From Saccoglossus kowalevskii (Eukaryota; Hemichordata; Enteropneusta; Harrimaniidae): 64,000 nt of DNA. Under the pieces are notes generated by a model that saw only the letters and a program-made list of their open reading frames with translations, did not search any database and had not been told where the DNA came from. Below are positions 23,721 to 36,037 of the stretch, piece by piece. A program made the position numbers and the translations under genes. Every line of letters starts with the position of its first letter. Position 1 is the first letter of the stretch. The DNA lies in assembly GCF_000003605.2 (NCBI RefSeq), contig NW_003111970.1, positions 588,881 through 652,880 of the forward strand. Direction: 5' to 3'.

Positions 23721-25918
23721 GTGGGACAGTCAGATTCACCGGATAGGAAGTGTAAAAAGCCCCATTTTTTGCCCCAACCGTGCTAAAATATCGTCCTACC
23801 GGCCGGCGGTTTAAGAAAGTCCAATCTAAAGTAGCACTGTAGTGGACAATTATACACATATATTAAACCTTCTATCAAAAAGACTTCCGAAGTCAGCATC
23901 CAGTACGTACGTGGGTGAGCACAGATTCAGTTCGCTGACTGAAATTGTTACCCGTTTCATAATTAGTAATTCGATCTATTTCTAACTTGAAACGAAGCAC
24001 ACCCTCGCTAGTGAACTGGTGAACTACAAAGAACAGACAGAACAAAATAGAATCGATGCGGAATACAATTTAAAATAAACGGCTTAAATAGACTTTCGTT
24101 TATAGAATTCCGGCAACGCATGCGCAAACACCCACACATTAAGAACATACTTGGTCGCTCCCATATGACATTAGATGGGTTAAACACAAATTGTGCGTCA
24201 ATTGTTATACACTTAATTATGTGACTGTATTATTATGCAACATACTGTCAATGTATTAAATTTCAGAAATAATAAAACATAGAACGGGACTTGCGTGCAC
24301 AAAAAGGGTCGCTGACCATACACATGGTAGCTACAGTGTGTGGATAGTTGCCGTGTATTCTATACGATTCAATCGGAATTGGCGATATCAGCGCACATTG
24401 ATAATACGCGATTTTCTCTGGTCACGTAGTTCACAACTTAACCCAGGGTAATGTACCATATGCATGTATAGGGTAATCCATCGATACACGCTAGATGGTA
24501 CGGGAAAAGAATGTTTTGATTAAAAGTGTACATTCATTTTATTCTCATTTAAAAAAAAAATACGTAGTTGAATATATAGAACATTAACATAATTTATTAC
24601 ATAAAATTGTTGACCATCAAGAACTATTCCGAACAATCTCGTGGGATCTGACAATATAATCACACACATTAGTTTATATTTTCACAATGTGACGTAATAT
24701 GAGCTAGCTACCTATGTATTTCTACAGCATAACCGCAGTGATTGCAGTGAATATATACATTATGGGTGAATGTGACTTATTATAAGTTATTAATTGTGAA
24801 AAAATGTAAATGTTTGCAGGTCACCTCTTTGAATACACATATTTTAGATCAAGCTAAATTCAAATATTTTACTCAAACATATAGCATATATCTCTAGAAA
24901 TACTTTTGCAACAATTAAATGAGAATTTACTATTAATAATAAGCAAATACCAACATATCCAATGATGTCACCTCCTCGACGATGTATAGTTTTTGAGTCA
25001 CTGTGATAGAAACGAATTGGAATATGTATTTGTGAAAGCATAATATCCAAGCGTAATAAGTGCGAGGCGTGTAATCAGAACCGCGGGGTTACGTTGATCG
25101 ACGAAGACAGACTGTCTTACATAACGTTACATTAGGTCAAGGTACTTAAAATACTGTACTCTACCTACTTACATGTTGGTGTAAAGTAAATGAATAATGT
25201 ATCCGACAGGTATTGATGCAATAATTCAAGTTATTGATATATTTGACGGAGATGCAGCATATAATTCAATAGCGATGTGAGACAAACTAAACTGATATTC
25301 ATTGTTTATACTATTCGCCCCTGGCAGGGTACGCTATACGTCATGATGTATATATGAATCAAGTCTGCTTTTCGAAAAGGCAATTATAAGATGTATTGAG
25401 GTCATCAGAATCACAGCTAAAATAGGTGATATTGTTCCTGTAATTGTATCTCGACGAGCTCGAGGCAACCCGCTAAAGCATGAGTACCCATGTCGACGCG
25501 ATGGAATTAGATCCAGTAACGCATGTCTTTATAAAAAAAGTAGCGATAATTATGATGACAGAATATAAATAAAGACTAGCATTGGTGTAATTATATGTGA
25601 ACATTCAATCCTGGAATGTAAACTCAACAACATTTCTCGATGACAAAGCGATGTCATAAAGCATCAATTAAACTACGTTGGTGTTGGTATCTCGAACGTA
25701 TTTGTATCCGAGTAAGCTGTAAAATATCTACACTTCCTCATGTTTAAAAAAGAGAGAAAGGAGATTCCGAACACACGTATGTCATGGGTTTGTATTTTAG
25801 TTGTTATACATTGTAACTCAGCAACTGATCACTTCGGATTCAGAAACCAAGCAGAAACTTTAACATTACTTTCTCCCGGTTTAGTCATAGCTACTGTATC
25901 CTTATGTTTCGTATTATG
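23721..25918. other. No recognisable gene; 3' flank of receptor B
   Basis: AT-rich sequence downstream, on the minus strand, of the receptor B stop codon. No obvious AATAAA close to the stop was seen on the minus strand. The nearest TTTATT on the plus strand is around 24538, so the 3' UTR end is undetermined. Confidence 0.4.
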
Positions 25919-28900
25919 TTAATAGTAATGCATCGAATTTCTTCCATGGCTGGTCGAATAACGGGATACACTGTTCTCTTTCCGAAGCGTCATTTTGAAG
26001 CTGTCTACATGGGTGGTGTACGTACTTACTCTCCTTAAAGGACCCTTTTCTTTAGGGGTGTAATGCACACATGGCAAGAACCGGAACACGTGCCTGAACC
26101 CGTTTCTAAACTTAGCATTCATCCAGCAATATACAAATGGGTTGTAGACACAGTTACTCATTGCTGTCCAATGAACTGCAAAATAAACCACTTTTATGAA
26201 GTGGAACATTTGAATCTGAGGATGATGGTCTAACAGCAAGATAAACGTGTGGATGGGTAAATAACATATAGCGAATATGAACACTATCAAGGCAAACATC
26301 TTGACAAGCTGTGGAGAAAACAGAAAAAAAACAGTATTACAAAACGCAGGCATGGAAGCGTAATATATTATCGCCATAGGTAGGGCGGCAAAACAAATAA
26401 TGCAATTTCCAACACAGTATGTTAAAGCAAATGTGTCAGCACGTATTGGTACACTCATGTAATAGGACTAATTACAATGGTCACATCGCATTAGACGTAA
26501 TAATGGAAACACAGCGCTCGTGAGGATTGAGTCTTAATCGGTGTGTCTGTAGCTCCAAGTGATATAATGAATACAAACACGAATATACAAGAATTAATTC
26601 CCACCAAACACAGAACGCCGTGTCTGCTTCACAGAAATCAGAACGCCATGTCTGCTTTACAGAAATCAACAACGAATACAAGCCAGTGTTGTCACATCAC
26701 TTCATCCTGAAATGGCCTATACGAGGCGTAGGCAATTCTCGCTCATTTAATGTGAAATTTATTTTTGGAAATGAATTGGTACAGACCAGCACAATTCAAA
26801 TTTGTCAAATTGAAAATTGTCTGTCAATAATTGTGTAGATGCCTACGTCGTGTTGGGAATTGTGTTCAACTGCCTGCAAAGCTTCCATGTGCATAAGGCG
26901 GATGGTTATTAACATACTACCATGTTCCCAGCAAACGCGACGACGTGATTACTATAAATGGCGAGACAGAACGTTATCCTTAGACATTATACATTGTGCT
27001 AACTTGTTTCAATCCAATGCCTCAATGCGGAAGTTCATTACACCGTGAAATTGAACACCAATACTACATTAACATATCTGAAAATAAACACTAATTAGAT
27101 TGGCAAAGAATAAACTTCCATAATATCGGTATATATAATTTTATTAAGGTCCCATGTGTTGTTTTTGTTCAAACTCTGTATAATCAGATATATTTCGAGT
27201 GGCAAGTTGATAAATCCGCGGTATACAGCCAACAACGCGCAGTAATGTTTTGTTGGTAAAAATAGCAAAATTTTGACGTATATTAAATGTAAAAACAATA
27301 TTTCTTTACCACAATTACTGAGCGAAATTTGAAATTTGTACCAACTGCTTGAAAAGAAATCGGCACATGACAACACTGTTCGTTTTTCCTTTACGTATTT
27401 TTTGTTTTCAAAATTGAATTCCGATCTTACGAAAGGATTCTTTTTTCATTCTATTTCAAAGTTACTGGATCAAGAAATTTCCCTTCCAACTGTATCCATA
27501 CTTGATACATACGCAAGATATCACCACTGGTAAGATTAGCTGTTTGTCATGGTAACGATACATTTTAGCTAGACACAATAACACTCATCGATGGGTAAGT
27601 AGAGTATATTTCATCTTTCCTGTCGATAATTTTGAATAAATGGTCTATTACGCACTATAAAATTGAGTTATATTGGAAGATGTCGCACCATGAATATATA
27701 AAAGTCACTGACAATATTGGATTCAGGGATGATTATCGGAATTCTGATCGCACGACTTCATTTCGACTGTCAAATGCGTAGCTATCGCGCAAATGAAATT
27801 GTGATTACGTGCAGTAGATTATATCTAGACATTTACTTAAAAATGCGGAATTCATGCACGACTTATATATCCCGTTCCGTGAATTTACTTTAACACGAGC
27901 ATTCTACATCTACAGAACTAAAATCAATTATATTATTATAGTAGTATTATATACATGACATGTCATCTCGTTTTTACTACGTTATCGGGATGATGGACGA
28001 ATGGCTTTTCCCATGGACACGTGTATATAGATTGGTGGCGGCCATCCATTGGATGGTTCTTATGAACAAGTGCATGTAGCAGCAATCTGTTCTGCAACTT
28101 CATATGAAGGCCGCGATGATTGTTATGCAATGGGTCCGGTGTACATATTATTGTGCAGAGGCTAGTGCCCACAGAAACCGTTGCGTGATGTTACGCATGA
28201 CTGATTTTTATCTGTATTTATTACATTACGTTGTCAGCCAATATTCGTTTTGTTTGTTCAATGTGTGGCTGGTTTTACGTAGGCCTGCGTTGCGTATCTT
28301 TGTACATAATGAATGTTTATAGAATTTATTTGAACTGTCCTGTGATTGAACTGGTGTATGTAATAATCTCTCGTGACACTCATTATAATTATAATATGAG
28401 GTTATTACGAGGATACCTCAACGTATGCACGAAGACAGTACAGCGGTAACGACGCGCAGCGGAGGTCGATGCGACGGCGTACTGTCTGAATTCATATTAT
28501 TATGCATCTTTTCCTTCCAAGGAAGGGAATACCAAAATCAAAAAAAGTTTAGAACAGAGTCAGCGAACGTTTTTGTGCGGAGTCCGGTTAAACCCTGGTG
28601 GCAGCCATGTTTATTTTTAATATTATTGAGCGTGTAATCATTTCATATTTGGAATTCGCATTTCCTTATATGGTAGGGTGAAAAACCGCAAAATTACAGC
28701 ACGCTGTAACTTATGGCGTTACGGTGACAGATGTATAATAATAAAGTGTATTACTATAAATAAGCCACCTATTTAAATATAAAAATACGAATATCTGACC
28801 ATTGCTGATTAAGTGCAATGCCTCTTTCCTTAGCCTAAAGGTCATGTAAATAAACTGTGATAAGTGACATATTTTATTTGGAACCATGCTGGTCAAAAGA

Positions 28901-31900
28901 TTTTTCTCGTTTAGACAAGCTTGGAAAAAGTATTGGTACATGACAATTAGATCTTATCCTATATATAGCATGATTTGCATAATGCACAATTTATGTACGC
29001 GCCCAGTTTTGATAGCGAGATTGAGACTGGAGCAACGTAACCATTCTTGTTGCCAAGAATGAGGAATTCTTTGAACGAAATTGGAGAGGAAATTAATTTC
29101 AATTTCCACCCCCTGATTGAGCTTATCATCACCAAAACCATATCTATTTAGAATGGAGCAAATACGCGTTGTCCCCGCTCATCTTCCCTGAATAGAAGAA
29201 CATAATTCATAATTCATAATTACCCGTGCTGAAGATTGACTAATATTTGAAAATTTTTAGTCTAATCTCTGGTAGGAAGCAATAGAACTGTGACAAAAAA
29301 AGTTTATGTGAGATTATCAATGTTTCTAATGAGTGTCACTGAGATTTATTTTAGTACTGCAAAATAGTTTGCATAGCATTGCCGAAAAAGCGCATTTAGC
29401 AAAACATTCGATCGAACAATGTTTTTCGTGACAGATGTTAGAATATACAGTATATTACGTGGATATACTGAGAGAATGCTAATGTATACCATGCAGTCGA
29501 GCACGTACTTTGCAATGATGCATGTACATTACATTCATTTGTTGTATGTACCTGAACGACATATGGCATGTTTTCCAAATGACCAAAAGTAATATTTACA
29601 AGAACCGTTTAACATTTGAGAGTTCTGACAAAATAGTTAAATATGCAATATGGCAGTATACATATGATAACTCCTTCACAACAACACGGTATCGTGACAC
29701 AATATTATTCAATGGAGAGTTCTTAGTATCGCGGATGTGTACTTCAATCATTACATGAATTCAAGAACAGGTGAGTGTTGAACAAACGTGCATGAAACCG
29801 CAAATTATATGCGAAGCGTTGTAATCTGTTTAGAAATTTTGAAGAGCTCATCTGCTGTTCTAAAACGACACTGAATTTCGTCTTCCCTCTTCGTATTATC
29901 TGAACAAACGTGAGTACAATGACAACAGGTCAATAATTGAGCATTGACGCTTTACGCTTTGGGATTAAGTGGTGGATTACTTAATACACCTGCGCCCGGA
30001 CCAAAGCGAATACGAATCCGATACGGACGAATGGTTACAAACACAATGCGATTGCGTTATTTGTACTTAAATAGAACTAGGATAATATATTGATATCGAT
30101 ATCGATGATACGTTTCTTTCATTAACAACGATGCATGAAAGTTACTTTGAATTTATACTAGACATGCAAGACAGGTTTATAGTAGCTATATTATCAAAGC
30201 CAGTTTCTTCTCATATAATATTGTACCCATTGCAACCAAGTTAACGACTTCCCAAATCAGAGGTGCGTAACGCAAATTACCCATTTTAACGAGCGAACAA
30301 AAAAATTTCAGTAAGAAAGATTAGGTGTCTTTTATTTTATGACATGTTTAGTGGTATCAATATCAGCCATCGGATTAATCACTTAATAATCGTTATCAAT
30401 ATCATGCAATAATGTTTCGTTAAATACCACCCGCAATTCGATAAGCTGGTAATCGCTAATAGAAACGATCTCACAAAGGCATCTCTGAATTGTACATCAC
30501 ATTTTTTTAAAGAGGGCTTTATTCACATAGTCATGCTTACGCTTAATTACGATAATTCCCATTTCGTTAAGTGAAAGAAGCTGATTGAGGTGTAATATTA
30601 AAGTAATGTTAACACAGTTCAGTAGTGAAACATTTTACTCACGCGTTAGAAGTAGTCTCTCATATTCAAATGCTGAGTAAAGAATATACATGATCTTGAA
30701 ATGTCACTTATGTCACTAAAGTGTTACAGAAACATGTGAACCATTAAACAATTAAACATTGTTATGTCAAACGGACAACCTCTAAATCCGATTTACATGC
30801 AGCCTGACTTTGATATACCATTGGGATGTTATATCTGATTTGTTATAAACCTAAATAATAGGATAAACATTGTCGCTTACACACAACAACTCAGTTAACA
30901 CAATTATATTAATCATATACCAATAATTGGTAACATTGCTAATAACAATACGAGTTGACTATTTAGTTTGTGGCGTTGGGAATTGGAATTAATAAGCAGT
31001 ATCCTTTTATTTATTGTATTTGTTTGTTTTTTAATAATTAGTGAGACGAGACATTTCCTAGCGTTTTCTTGTTGTCCGGGCTTTAATTGCAAAGTGTCTG
31101 TGGGCAAACCAGACTCCCAAACCTAATACCACTGTGTTTAAAAGGTACTGAAAGACGGGCAGACTGTGCTCGCATGTATACGGTTCCGGAAATCGAACGT
31201 AGAACCTCTCCGGTACGACACGAACACGCTCACGCTCAAGTTAAGGCGATAATTGAATATGTGTTAAAACATAGAACTACTATGATTAATACATAAATGC
31301 AGTTCATATACTAGTAAAAATCATACTATAATGATATGGACGAGTTTTTAAGACTCGGAGACCGGATTACGAAATATCCCTAATTAAAATACGTCGATTC
31401 AAATGCCTGTAGCAGAGTGTTGTATTTTTTGCTGACGTAATGTTATGCTGCGTAGAATAGCAGTACGGCGCGCCATGGCAACTGGATTGTTATAAATGCG
31501 CAATTGATGCAACATGTCAGAGTATCATGGTAAGATTTATATTATTACCGTGAACCGCCATTTCCCCGCCTCCATGCAAGGTAACTAGCCATATGTCATA
31601 TACAACGATTAACAAAAAACGTTAACTCTCCTTCGAAATTAAAAACAGAAAATAATAACATGTTATTTTACACAACTTTTCTTTTTATATTTTTCGAGTC
31701 TTATATTTTATATATTCATATGTAATATTCTCCAGTATTTGTTTATAAAATCTGTCCCGCTTTATAAATACTTACATCTGAATTGTGTATTGTGATTATT
31801 GCTGCATTGTAACATTGGTGTACATACCGCCGATGACAGGATCATAATGTCGCGTGACAGATATCCTCTGCGTTCAGGGTGTCTGTTGGCACCTGCGTCT

Positions 31901-34066
31901 ATTTCGGGGGGTAATTAAAGAGTGATGTTCATTCGGCGATAGTAATCAAGTCGCTGATGGAGATGCCAGGATAATCGGGCTGCACAATCTGTCTCCTGGA
32001 AGGTTTGTTCATTATGTTATGTCTGGTGCATCTAAAATCATTGCCTTCTTCACGAGCAACGAACCGCTATGTTTTTGCTTACTGTATGAAGTGTTACATA
32101 AATGTCCCGGAAAACAAGCTACGTTGCGGATTTCTCTGACATAATTTAACTGACCGTGGAAGGACCATGTATATTTCTGACACGTTTATCTCTTTAACCT
32201 GACCATTATTGGCTTTACTATCCTATTATGGTAATTGTCTGCTTTTTAATCATATGCCATTAGAAGACACATACACTTGCCCGATTTCCCCCCATAGAAA
32301 CTTAATATTTTTTTCCGATTCAGAACATTATTGTTGTACATATTGTTACTACATGCAAGTACCTCTCACGGCTACTATATCATGTACCGGTTGTCAAGGA
32401 GCGATCGCGACGACGAATTTGCTATCATTACAAAAAATCTTTATACGGGAACAGCTGTTCTGGTGACAAGTCAATCACTGAATTATTACATCTGTACTAA
32501 TCAATTAGACAGTATGTAAATTGTGACTGCAATTACAAAAAATACTTTCAGTGATTTAGGTACATTCATTCTGTTTGAATTTCTGCTTTCACCCACTTCA
32601 AGTATTGTATTTTATCCTATTTATTATATTATAACGAAATGGTATGTTTTACAGACACACTAACACTACCACGAATCTAATTACGTCCAACAGATTTCAT
32701 TTCACTTGAATAGAATATGAGTTTGAATTAAATGACTGACTGAAACGTATTACATTGCGTTTCTATACGCCCGAAATCGTTTGTACAAAATCTATACTCA
32801 TCTTCGCTATACGCGCTTGCATCCCACACACCACGTAATTACATCCATGTAATGTTCAATTCAATGTTACCGCCACTTGGTTTAAAGATGTAAATAAATC
32901 CATTTACGCTACAAATTTCCCTGGGCAGTTTAATTTTATAGTCAATATGATATATGTATACATATATATATATATATTTATATAATACACATGCATAGCG
33001 TGTTATGAGGCTCGATATACCATGTGACAAAGACATTGTAGGTACAAACTAACTCATCACTTTTTCAAGCAATGGAAACACGTGCGCGTTACGTTTTAAT
33101 GTTGTCGTGTAAATTGGATTTGTACAACGCACAGTGCTGAGAGTGTATGGCGTCGGTAAGGAGATTAATTATGGTGCCGTGGATGCGCGGAATACTAATC
33201 ACTGTGATCTCGTGGAGGTAGAATATTTAGGTTTATATTTATCAAATGGTGTAATGAAAGATAAAAAAAATAGGTGGCATTTTTCCACATACCTTTTTCT
33301 TGGATTCCGCTTGTCTGGCATCGCGGTGTCTCTCCCTCTCTCCTGGTGGTTTTCGACCCCAAATAGAATATCCAATGATGGAATACGCGATTGAAAGAAT
33401 CAACAGCGGCAAAAAGTATTGTATTATCATTAGAGAAATTGTATAAATCGATCGCTGCTGATCTGTAGCCCATTGCTCCGAGCAACTGATGGTTGATGAA
33501 TTCGGATAGGTTTCTATTTTACTGTTGATTGCTGCAGGGAGGCTGATACCACCTGCCAGAAGCCAGATTACAACGATAACGATGAAGGCCCGTCTCTTGG
33601 TCATTCTGGGTCGTAGAGGATGTATAATTGCGACGTATCGGTCCAAGCTAATAGCAACCAATGTAAATATACTGATCGAGACGGATACCATTTGAATATA
33701 CATCACCAGGGCACACATAACGATTCCGAACGGCCAGTGAAAGTTTATACTGTAGTAAAACGTAAGGTTCACGCACAGTACAGCCATGAGAATGTCACTG
33801 ATAGCCAGGTTGACGATGAAATAGTTGGTCACCGTACGCATACGCGGGTTCCCAAGTACGATGTAACACACTACGAGATTACCGATAACGGCTAGTACCG
33901 ATGTACATGCGTAGAGTATCGCGAGTATAACTTGCAACCACAGCGGCTGATAGTACTCCATCATGGGCGGCTGTTGATCAGCTTCAAAACTATTGTCTGT
34001 AATATTGTCAGGCCACAAGTAATCAGTGAAGTTGTACTGCGCCGCAACTCTGAGTATGGTTGACAT
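25919..34066 (-). CDS. Receptor B: luqin/RYamide-like class A neuropeptide GPCR, complete
   Basis: Two exons on the minus strand, 34066-33293 and 26308-25919, join in phase 0 across a 7-kb GT-AG intron (donor AAG|gtatgt, acceptor ctccacag|CTT) to give 387 residues. An in-frame GTG precedes the ATG at 34066, which I take as the start. The N-terminus has sequons at Asn12 and Asn21. TM1 has Asn63, TM2 Asp91, the likely disulfide is Cys118-Cys195, DRY is at 142-144, TM5 has Pro220, and TM7 has NPFVY at 314-318. Helix 8 follows, with Cys338 a likely palmitoylation site. MRTVTNYFIVNLAISDILM, the LRPRMTKR loop and the KPPGE...RDA loop 3 are most like luqin/RYamide receptors, with tachykinin receptors next. 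TM6 has C-Y-L-P instead of C-W-L-P. A possible acceptor (cttacag) ends at 34075, so a 5' UTR intron is likely. The ligand is inferred, not shown. Confidence 0.93.
26309..33292 (-). other. 7-kb intron of receptor B
   Basis: The intron separates TM1-TM5 from TM6-tail. It contains the dispersed repeat at 28399-28742, a TA-rich run at about 32955-32983 and no recognisable nested gene. Short frames on both strands, for example 27095-27376 and 32209-32466, resemble nothing I know. Confidence 0.85.
28399..28742. repeat. Interspersed 350-bp repeat, copy 1
   Basis: It matches 54697-55060 over nearly its whole length in the same orientation. Shared landmarks include ACGAGGATACC near the start, CATCTTTTCCTTCCAA, AAACCCTGGTGGCAGCCATG and TTATGGCGTTACGG near the end. 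This copy has a longer, diverged loop region after the first arm. It lies inside the receptor B intron. The class is unknown, and no coding sequence is seen. Confidence 0.8.
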
Positions 34067-35293
34067 CACGAACGCTGTAAGAGTTGCGACTGACGCGATA
34101 TCAGAGCGGCACAGAATCCTTCTTACACTCTTCCTACGTCATAATATAATTAAAAATCTCGCAGTGCCATAAAGCATAGTCTGACATCAGGGATGTATAA
34201 ACACACTACACATATGAAGAACATGTATTAAATCTTCCAATGGGAACTCGAGATCTGAAATTGATAGAATGATGAAAATTGAGTTTGAGTGACGCCATTG
34301 GGTGGAGTTTAGAATATAGCATAAAACCGTGTGTTTCGTTCTAATACTTGCAGGAAATGAATAGGAATATGTGTTTTGTTCAGCGCGTTGTGTGAACTCG
34401 GACTCCCCATTAAATAAAATCATAGATGACGTGTTTAAGATATGACAGTTACTTATAGGCTATCCAGGGTATGGTTCAAAACTGTAATTAAATGTGTGTG
34501 CCTTTCTTCATAAATTTTAGATCTCAGCAGCGCGTTCAATTTGAAAAATCGGAGTTAGCACAGGAAATTAAACCCGATAAATGACTGTTGTTTCTATCTG
34601 CCAGTATGGGGATTCGACACAAATGTTCGTATTACATGTTAAATAAGCGCACTGCATGCATTCACACCGAAGTATCACGATTGAGGGCCGCCAACGCATA
34701 TCAACACGCCTTCTCTCTGAGAGTAGAACTCACGAAAAAGTACAATAGTGAACATCTAATTAGGCTGCCCAGCATCGCCACCTTTGAATGGTTGCCATGG
34801 CGTTCAGCGATGAGTGCACAGTCCTTGAGCACAATGCATATAAATGATTCACGTGGTTCCCAATAATATAAAATTACAGAAGCTAGCCAGTAGCCATCAG
34901 TTCAACCACGTTATGCATAACCATCAGTTAGTTTGTGTTGCATATCGATAATTATCAAAAACGATCAGTTTGTGTTTTCACCTCGTACTTACGCATACAT
35001 AGAAAGGAAAATCACTACAATGGTGCATGACTAATACATATATAAATACGGAAGAATATCTGCGTACATTTATCATGTGATGTCATGTCATGTCAGGCTG
35101 CCGTTGCGGTTTACGCTGCTCATGTAAATCCATTTTTGTTATGTAGCCATGGAAAAGTTTACGCATAACACTGGGAGCATTTTTTAACCATTCGCTCTGC
35201 TACATGTTATGTAGCTATTCATTTACCGTTCTGTTCGATTCCCTTGTCATACAACGTAACGGTATGTTATTCTCTTTGTAATGTAATGTAATT
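34067..35293. other. 5' flank of receptor B, no second gene seen
   Basis: This region lies upstream on the minus strand of the receptor B start and should contain its 5' UTR exon and promoter. A TTGCCATGGCGTTC stretch at about 34791 resembles half an X-box. No TATA box at a telling position was identified. Confidence 0.4.
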
Positions 35294-35375
35294 TTGTGTT
35301 GCGTTGCGTTGCCCTGCGTTGCGTTGCATTGTGTGGGGTTGAGTTGGATTATGTTGTGTTGCGTTGTGTTGTTGC
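35294..35375. repeat. Degenerate (GTTGC)n pentamer repeat
   Basis: About 80 bp of GTTGC-like units with substitutions (GTTGT, GGTTG, GATTA). Confidence 0.8.
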
Positions 35376-35410
35376 CATGTTTTGATGTTTTGTGAATTCA
35401 CGGATTGACA

Positions 35411-35447
35411 TTATTTATTTATTTATTTATTTACTTATTTATTTATT
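35411..35447. repeat. (TTTA)n microsatellite
   Basis: About nine tetranucleotide units with one interruption (TTAC). Confidence 0.9.
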
Positions 35448-35844
35448 CTGCACACATTCTATGTGCATTCGGGATATAATGCATATGCATTTATTTTTAG
35501 TGAGTCCATTTGTATCATGTGATTCAACTGACGTATTATTTTAAATATCCTTATCCAAATTAATAATGTCATGGTAGAAATACTCACAGCGTAGAACGCA
35601 CCGCAGCAATCCCGGCTGCGACGTTTCAGTGGCGGCTTTGACGTACATTTTTGCTTCATATAAAGAATACCCTAAACATCAAAACAGAGTATCTTACTTA
35701 ATATCCATTATAGCACGTTTGCTGATTATTTCGGATGGCTAAAGTTCATTCTAAACCTGGAAAACAACCCGAAAGCAACAACGGCCGGGGAAGCACCAGT
35801 GCAGCAAACGACAATTTGTTATGCGCAGTATTGTTGCGTAATTG

Positions 35845-35866
35845 TGACGTGACGTCAGTGACGTAA
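35845..35866. promoter_or_regulatory. Cluster of three CRE-type sites
   Basis: Within 22 bp lie TGACG (35845-35849), the consensus palindromic CRE TGACGTCA (35850-35857) and TGACGTAA (35859-35866). The CRE is the known CREB/ATF target. The cluster is 1.8 kb upstream of the receptor B start on that gene's 5' side and could serve its promoter or an upstream exon. That link is inferred. Confidence 0.4.
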
Positions 35867-35943
35867 TACCCATGTAATATCCACTCGGCGGGCAATATAC
35901 CATGTGATATCCATCTTTTGTCAATGTCACGTGATTATAGCAG

Positions 35944-36037
35944 GCGTAACAGCAGTGAGATGTGATAATCAATTTTATTCAATATCATGTGATTTTTAAC
36001 CAATCACAGTATGCGTAACAACAGTGAGATGTGATAA
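35944..36037. repeat. 69-bp direct duplication
   Basis: GCGTAACAGCAGTGAGATGT (35944) and GCGTAACAACAGTGAGATGT (36013), each continuing with GATAA, differ at one position in 25 and are 69 bp apart. The intervening text also shows related CATGTGAT-type words. It is a recent local duplication or a fragment of a longer repeat. Confidence 0.75.

Noticed and set aside
26309-26458. Upstream extension of the receptor B exon 2 frame
   Set aside because: It precedes a pyrimidine-rich acceptor (ctgttttctccacag) and its text does not fit loop 3.
33242-33292. Unspliced continuation of receptor B exon 1 after Lys258
   Set aside because: It runs past a clear donor (AAG|gtatgt) and loses receptor similarity; the exon at 26308 supplies TM6-TM7 in frame.
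33134-33895. Plus-strand frames across receptor B exon 1
   Set aside because: These are antisense shadows of the receptor coding sequence.
34067-34069. Start of receptor B one codon earlier
   Set aside because: The codon is GTG; the first ATG is at 34066-34064, so 34066 is the better start.
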